DNA of 37,845 bases from Rhizobium sp. Q54. Its GTDB lineage: Bacteria; Pseudomonadota; Alphaproteobacteria; Reyranellales; Reyranellaceae. The position numbers and the translations under genes were made by a program. The notes beneath the pieces were generated by a model. The model was not told the DNA's origin. It searched no databases and was given only the letters and a program-made list of their open reading frames with translations. Shown here in pieces: positions 34,243 through 37,845 of this stretch (position 1 is the stretch's first letter; each line of letters starts with the position of its first letter). Where the stretch lies: the NCBI GenBank assembly GCA_945903635.1, contig CAMDOT010000031.1:1-37845 (forward strand). Reading direction: 5' to 3'.

Positions 34243-35115
34243 TCAGTTCAATGTAAACGGAAAGTACTTCTCGTTGATCTTCTTGTAAGTGCCGTCGCTC
34301 ACCATCTCGCCCAGAGCCTTGTTGAAGGCATCGCGCAGCTTGACGTCCTCGCGGCGCATGCCGGCGGCGACGCCGATGCCCAAGGTCTGGTTGTCCTTGA
34401 TGTCCTGGCCGACCAGCTCGCAACACTTGCCTTCGGCCTTCTGGCTCCACAGCCAGAGCTGCGCCTTGTCGCCGAACACCGCGTCGACTTCGTCGATGGT
34501 CAGCGCGTGCAGCGCCTCGGCCAGCGTGTTGTAGCGCTTGAGCTGGGCGGAGCGGCGGAAACTCTTGTCGGCCCAGTCGGCATGCGTCGAATCCTTCTGG
34601 ATGCCGATCCGCTTGTTGCGCAGCAGCGACGGCGGTCCATCGAACGGCGCGCCCTTTGTCGCGATGAAGGCGCCGGGCGAGAGATAGTAGCGGCGCGACA
34701 GGCTCATCCGCTTGCGCCGCTCGCTGGTCACTTCCATCGACGACATGATCACGTCGAACTTCTTGTCGAGCAGGCCGGGGATGAGGTCGTCCCACTTGAA
34801 GGCGGCGAACTCGCATTCGGCCTTCATGCGCTGGCAGGCTTCCTGGGCCAGTTCCATCTCGAAGCCGGCCGGTATGCCCTTGCGATCGAGGTAGTTGAAG
34901 GGCGGGAAGGCGGCCTCGGTGGCGACGGTGATCTTGAAAGCCGGCGGCGTGAACGGCGACTTGGGTCCGGGTTTGGCCGCCGCCGCCGTGGGCTTGGCCG
35001 CTGCCGCGGGAGGCTTCGCTGCGGGTTTCGGCGGTTGCTGTTGTGGCTGTTGCTGCGCCGACGACGTGCCGGCAGCGGCAATCAGCACGGCGAGAAGCGC
35101 CAACAGCAGCCTCAT
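34243..35115 (-). CDS. ABC transporter substrate-binding protein, polar amino acid type
   Basis: 290 residues. The signal peptide MRLLLALLAVLIAAAGTSSA is followed by a Gln-rich and Pro/Ala/Lys-rich linker (about 21-52), then an SBP_bac_3 domain (KITVATEAAFPPFNYLD, GFEMELAQEACQRM, DVIMSSMEVTSERRKRMSLS, GEMVSDGTYKKINEKYFP). It should bind an amino acid or small organic acid in the periplasm. No permease or ATPase gene is nearby, so it must share one or serve as a sensor ligand. The ATG overlaps the hemW stop by four bases (ATGA). Confidence 0.92.
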   Translation of the reverse strand: MRLLLALLAVLIAAAGTSSAQQQPQQQPPKPAAKPPAAAAKPTAAAAKPGPKSPFTPPAFKITVATEAAFPPFNYLDRKGIPAGFEMELAQEACQRMKAECEFAAFKWDDLIPGLLDKKFDVIMSSMEVTSERRKRMSLSRRYYLSPGAFIATKGAPFDGPPSLLRNKRIGIQKDSTHADWADKSFRRSAQLKRYNTLAEALHALTIDEVDAVFGDKAQLWLWSQKAEGKCCELVGQDIKDNQTLGIGVAAGMRREDVKLRDAFNKALGEMVSDGTYKKINEKYFPFTLN

Positions 35116-36293
35116 GCGATCAGCCGCTCCAGGAGCGCATTGAGTCTCTGGCGTCCGGCCTCGGTGGCGCCGAGGCGATCGGGCCCGACTTCGAGGAAGC
35201 CGGCGGCGACCAGCGGTGCCAGCTTTGCCTCGCCCAAAGCCTCCACGGGATCGACGCCGGTGACGGATGCGAACAGCGCGCGGTCGATGCCGTCGGCCAG
35301 TCGCAGTCCCATCATCAGAGCCTCCTCCACCAGATCCTGCCCGGCGACGGTCGTACTTTCCGCCGTGCCGTGGCCCACTCGTTCGACCGCCTCGAGCCAT
35401 GCCTCCGGCCCGCTCGCCCGCCGCGTCGCCCGCTTGCGCGGGCCCTGGGTCTCGCCACCCTTCATCGAGTCCAGGGCGAAGCGGCCGTGCGCGCCGGGTC
35501 CGATTCCGACGTAATCCTGATACCGCCAATAGATCAATTTATGGCGGCAGGCAGCCCCCGGGCGGGCATGGTTGGAAATTTCGTAGGCGGGAAGGCCGGC
35601 CGCCGCGAGCCGGGCCTGGGTCGCCTCGAACATCGACGCCGCCGCCTCCTCGTCGGGCAGGGTGAAGGCGCCGCGGGCATGATCGGTGAAGAACCGCGTG
35701 CCGCGCTCGATGGTCAATTGATAGAGCGAGAGGTGTTCGCCGGCGAGCGCCAGGGCGCGCTCCAGCTCTTCGGCCCAGGCCTCGGGAGTCTGGCCCGGCC
35801 GGGCATAGATCAGGTCGAACGAGTAGCGCGCAAAATGGCGGCGCGCGGTCGCCAGCGCCGCCAGCGCCTCGTCCGTCGAATGCTCGCGGCCGAGGAATTT
35901 CAGCGACTGGGCGTCCAGCGCCTGCACGCCCAGCGACACACGATTGACGCCAGCCTCGGCCAGGGCCGCGAACCGGCCAGCCTCGACCGAGGTCGGGTTG
36001 GCCTCCAGCGTGATCTCGATTTCGGGCGCGTGGTCCCAGAGCTCCCGGATCCGCGCGATGACCGCAGCCACGGTGTCCGGCGGCATCAGCGATGGTGTGC
36101 CGCCGCCGAAGAAGACCGTCTCGACGCGACGACCTGGCGCCTCGCGGGCGGCGTGCTCCAGTTCCCGGAGGAGCGCGTCCCGCCACCGGGCCTGCTCGAC
36201 ACCGTCGCGGACATGGCTGTTGAAGTCGCAGTAGGGACACTTCGATTTGCAGAAGGGCCAATGGACGTAGACGCCCAGCGGCGGCGCGCTCAT
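35112..36293 (-). CDS. hemW: HemW, radical SAM haem chaperone
   Basis: 393 residues. The radical SAM motif CKSKCPYC (Cys15, 19, 22) follows GVYVHWPF. GGGTPSLM and SLGVQALDAQSLKFLGREHS are standard, and the C-terminal HemW domain has HKLIYWRYQDYVGIGPGAHG. In place of the HN..YW seen in the Escherichia coli protein there is HK..YW. By family it binds haem and delivers it to membrane cytochromes, having been mis-named as an anaerobic coproporphyrinogen oxidase. It overlaps rdgB upstream and the solute-binding-protein gene downstream by four bases each. Confidence 0.95.
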   Translation of the reverse strand: MSAPPLGVYVHWPFCKSKCPYCDFNSHVRDGVEQARWRDALLRELEHAAREAPGRRVETVFFGGGTPSLMPPDTVAAVIARIRELWDHAPEIEITLEANPTSVEAGRFAALAEAGVNRVSLGVQALDAQSLKFLGREHSTDEALAALATARRHFARYSFDLIYARPGQTPEAWAEELERALALAGEHLSLYQLTIERGTRFFTDHARGAFTLPDEEAAASMFEATQARLAAAGLPAYEISNHARPGAACRHKLIYWRYQDYVGIGPGAHGRFALDSMKGGETQGPRKRATRRASGPEAWLEAVERVGHGTAESTTVAGQDLVEEALMMGLRLADGIDRALFASVTGVDPVEALGEAKLAPLVAAGFLEVGPDRLGATEAGRQRLNALLERLIA

Positions 36294-36904
36294 CCGAAGC
36301 AGGCCTCGACCATCAGCCGGAAGGCCCGCCCGCGGTGGCTGATGGCGTTCTTCTCGGCGTCGGACATTTCGGCCGTCGTTCGTATGTCGCCGTTCGGTTG
36401 AAAGCACGGATCGTAGCCATGGCCACCGGTGCCGCGCGGCGGCCAGACGATACTGCCGTCGAGCGTGCCGTGGAACAGTTCGAGATGCTCGTCGGGCCAG
36501 GCAAGTGCCAGCACGCAATGGAAGGTGGCGATGCGGGCGGTGTCCGTCTCCGGCACATGGCGCGCGCGAAGTTCGTCCTGGATGCGGCGCATGCCGACCG
36601 TGGCGTCGCGGGTCGGGCCTTCCCAATCGGCCGTGTAGAGGCCGGGCTGGTGGTCGAGGGCATGAACGCTGAGGCCGGAATCATCGGCCAGCGCCGGCAG
36701 GCCGCTGGCACGGGTTGCCGCCAGCGCCTTGATGGTGGCGTTGGCCTCGAAGGTCGTGCCGGTCTCGTCGGGCGCCGGCAGGCCGAGGTCACCCGCCGAG
36801 ACGATTTTTACGCCGAAAGGAGAAAGCATCGTGGCGATCTCGCCCGCCTTGCCGCGGTTGTGGGTGGCCACGACCAGCTTGGGCAAGGTGAAGCGACGCG
36901 CCAT
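36290..36904 (-). CDS. rdgB: Non-canonical purine NTP pyrophosphatase
   Basis: 204 residues of the RdgB/HAM1 family. Visible motifs are VVATHNRGKAGEI at the N-terminus, TGTTFEANATIKA, ADDSGLSVHAL (catalytic acidic residues), GTGGHGYDPCFQP and SHRGRAF. It hydrolyses dITP, ITP and XTP to monophosphates, cleaning the nucleotide pool. The start overlaps the rph stop (TAATG) and the stop overlaps hemW, giving a tightly coupled rph-rdgB-hemW unit. Confidence 0.97.
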   Translation of the reverse strand: MARRFTLPKLVVATHNRGKAGEIATMLSPFGVKIVSAGDLGLPAPDETGTTFEANATIKALAATRASGLPALADDSGLSVHALDHQPGLYTADWEGPTRDATVGMRRIQDELRARHVPETDTARIATFHCVLALAWPDEHLELFHGTLDGSIVWPPRGTGGHGYDPCFQPNGDIRTTAEMSDAEKNAISHRGRAFRLMVEACFG

Positions 36905-37623
36905 TAGTTTTTGCCGATCGCCAGCCGCTGCAGGCGCGCGAGCTCGCTGACGCCCTTCTTGGCGAGTGCCATCAGTTCGAGGAACTGCGCCTCGCTGAAA
37001 GGCTTGTCCTCTGCCGTGCCCTGGACCTCGACGATGCCGCCGTCGCCGGTCAGCACGAAATTGGCGTCGGCCTGGGCCTTTGAATCCTCCGGGTAGTCGA
37101 GGTCGAGCACGGCCGTTCCCTCGAACAGGCCGCACGACACCGCCGCGACCTGGCCGGTGATCGGGTTGGTGGTCATCTTGCCGTCCTTGATCAGGCGCTC
37201 GAAGGCGAAATGCAGCGCCACCCAGGCACCGGTGATGCTGGCCGTACGGGTGCCGCCGTCGGCCTGCAGTACGTCGCAGTCGATATTTATTTGCCGCTCG
37301 CCCATGGCGGGCAGATCGACGACGGCGCGCAGCGAGCGGCCGATCAGGCGCTGGATCTCCTGGGTGCGGCCCGATTGCTTGCCGCGGGCGGCCTCACGGT
37401 CCGTGCGGGTATGGGTCGAGCGCGGCAGCATGCCGTATTCCGCCGTGACCCAGCCGCGTCCCGAATTACGCAGGAACGGCGGCACTTTCTCGTCGACCGA
37501 GGCGGTGCAAAGGACGTGGGTTTCGCCGAACTTCACCAGGCACGAGCCTTCGGCGTAACGCGAGAAGCCTGGGTCGAGCGAAATGGGGCGTAGTTGGTCG
37601 GGGCTGCGGCCGGAAGGGCGCAT
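36904..37623 (-). CDS. rph: Ribonuclease PH
   Basis: 239 residues, full length. [20 protein letters not shown] at the start, then [76 protein letters not shown] and [20 protein letters not shown]. It trims tRNA 3' ends phosphorolytically. The ATG at 37623 is chosen because AGGAGAAG precedes it. It is the first gene of its operon and diverges from hrcA. Confidence 0.97.
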   Translation of the reverse strand: MRPSGRSPDQLRPISLDPGFSRYAEGSCLVKFGETHVLCTASVDEKVPPFLRNSGRGWVTAEYGMLPRSTHTRTDREAARGKQSGRTQEIQRLIGRSLRAVVDLPAMGERQINIDCDVLQADGGTRTASITGAWVALHFAFERLIKDGKMTTNPITGQVAAVSCGLFEGTAVLDLDYPEDSKAQADANFVLTGDGGIVEVQGTAEDKPFSEAQFLELMALAKKGVSELARLQRLAIGKN

Positions 37624-37722
37624 GGGCTTCTCCTGAACGAATCGGTCGAATGGCGGGCGGCCGGTGTAGCGCCCGGACGGCCTTAAATCCAGCCATCCCG
37701 GGCGCCTTTCCAACCCGCTTCA

Positions 37723-37751
37723 TTGACCCGACCCCTTGTACTACCTACATT
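37723..37751 (+). promoter_or_regulatory. Promoter immediately upstream of hrcA
   Basis: TTGACC (37723-37728), a 17-base spacer and TACATT (37746-37751). The ATG at 37758 begins seven bases after the -10, at the expected transcription start. A T-run lies between and no ribosome site is present. No CIRCE repeat (TTAGCACTC-N9-GAGTGCTAA) was found in this intergenic region. Confidence 0.55.
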
Positions 37752-37757
37752 TTTTTC

Positions 37758-37845
37758 ATGGCGATCCACCGCATCGGTTCTCCCGGAGGGGTCCTCACGG
37801 ACAGCCCCGCCGGCCAACGGCAGACGGCCTCCGTCGCCGAGCTGA
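37758..37845 (+). CDS. hrcA: Probable heat-inducible transcription repressor HrcA, N-terminal fragment
   Basis: Only 29 codons are inside the window: MAIHRIGSPGGVLTDSPAGQ and then RQTASVAEL, still open at the edge. Identification rests on position (rph and hrcA are divergent neighbours across alphaproteobacteria) and on the last residues VAEL, which fit the AELNERSREI start of the HrcA winged helix. HrcA represses chaperone operons through CIRCE. The ATG is the only good start in the visible stretch. The assignment is context-led. Confidence 0.6.
   Translation, partial: MAIHRIGSPGGVLTDSPAGQRQTASVAEL

Noticed and set aside
37624..37757. CIRCE operator between rph and hrcA
   Set aside because: No TTAGCACTC/GAGTGCTAA pair is present in this interval.

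Overview
This is a high-GC chromosomal window from an alphaproteobacterium, most likely a Rhodospirillales-type or related lineage (the exact genus is inference). The clues are gene order and protein types: rph-rdgB-hemW diverging from hrcA, a DUF3576 lipoprotein ahead of leuS, holA nearby, a Tim44-like gene ahead of mltA, an alphaproteobacterial porin, and a membrane-anchored class III adenylate cyclase. No rRNA, tRNA, CRISPR array or replication origin was recognised.

Layout. 1-3861 (minus): a multi-PAS hybrid histidine kinase, cut by the window edge. 3897-9382: an accessory block with two paralogous pentapeptide-like (LNG-repeat) exported proteins, a sterol-desaturase-type membrane enzyme, a 48-residue exported peptide, an ADYC-domain protein, a MntA/HepT toxin-antitoxin pair with a decayed gene and a DUF2283 gene behind it, a small outer-membrane-like protein and an orphan OmpR-type regulator. 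9450-13107 (minus): a three-subunit molybdenum hydroxylase. 13320-17868 (minus): holA, a small basic protein, leuS and a DUF3576 lipoprotein. 18192-19742: a major porin with promoter and terminator. 19837-21132: insertion-sequence debris (IS110 and IS5 remnants). 21133-25549: a 2OG-Fe(II) oxygenase-type gene, a methyltransferase and the lutABC lactate-oxidation operon. 25593-27916: katG with an operator inside its promoter. 27941-29800: mltA and a Tim44-like gene. 29890-32926: an overlapping MBL hydrolase - methyltransferase - adenylate cyclase operon. 33094-37845: hspQ, then the rph-rdgB-hemW-solute-binding-protein-RraA run, then the start of hrcA.

Most interesting signal. A bipartite sequence, GAAAC-N14-GCGCA(A/G)T, lies with invariant 14-base spacing ahead of four transcription units for small exported proteins (3968, 5556, 6006 and 8130). 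A related GAAAC-N14-GCGTT faces the hybrid kinase, and a perfect inverted repeat links it to the first site. The kinase, two LNG proteins, the peptide plus ADYC protein, and the outer-membrane protein plus response regulator may therefore form one envelope-directed regulon. This is inferred from sequence only. Related themes are repeats of 15-bp period in three coding regions (kinase receiver, LNG protein, methyltransferase), a 7-1-7 palindrome in the katG promoter, and promoters so close to the hspQ and hrcA start codons that leaderless transcripts are plausible.
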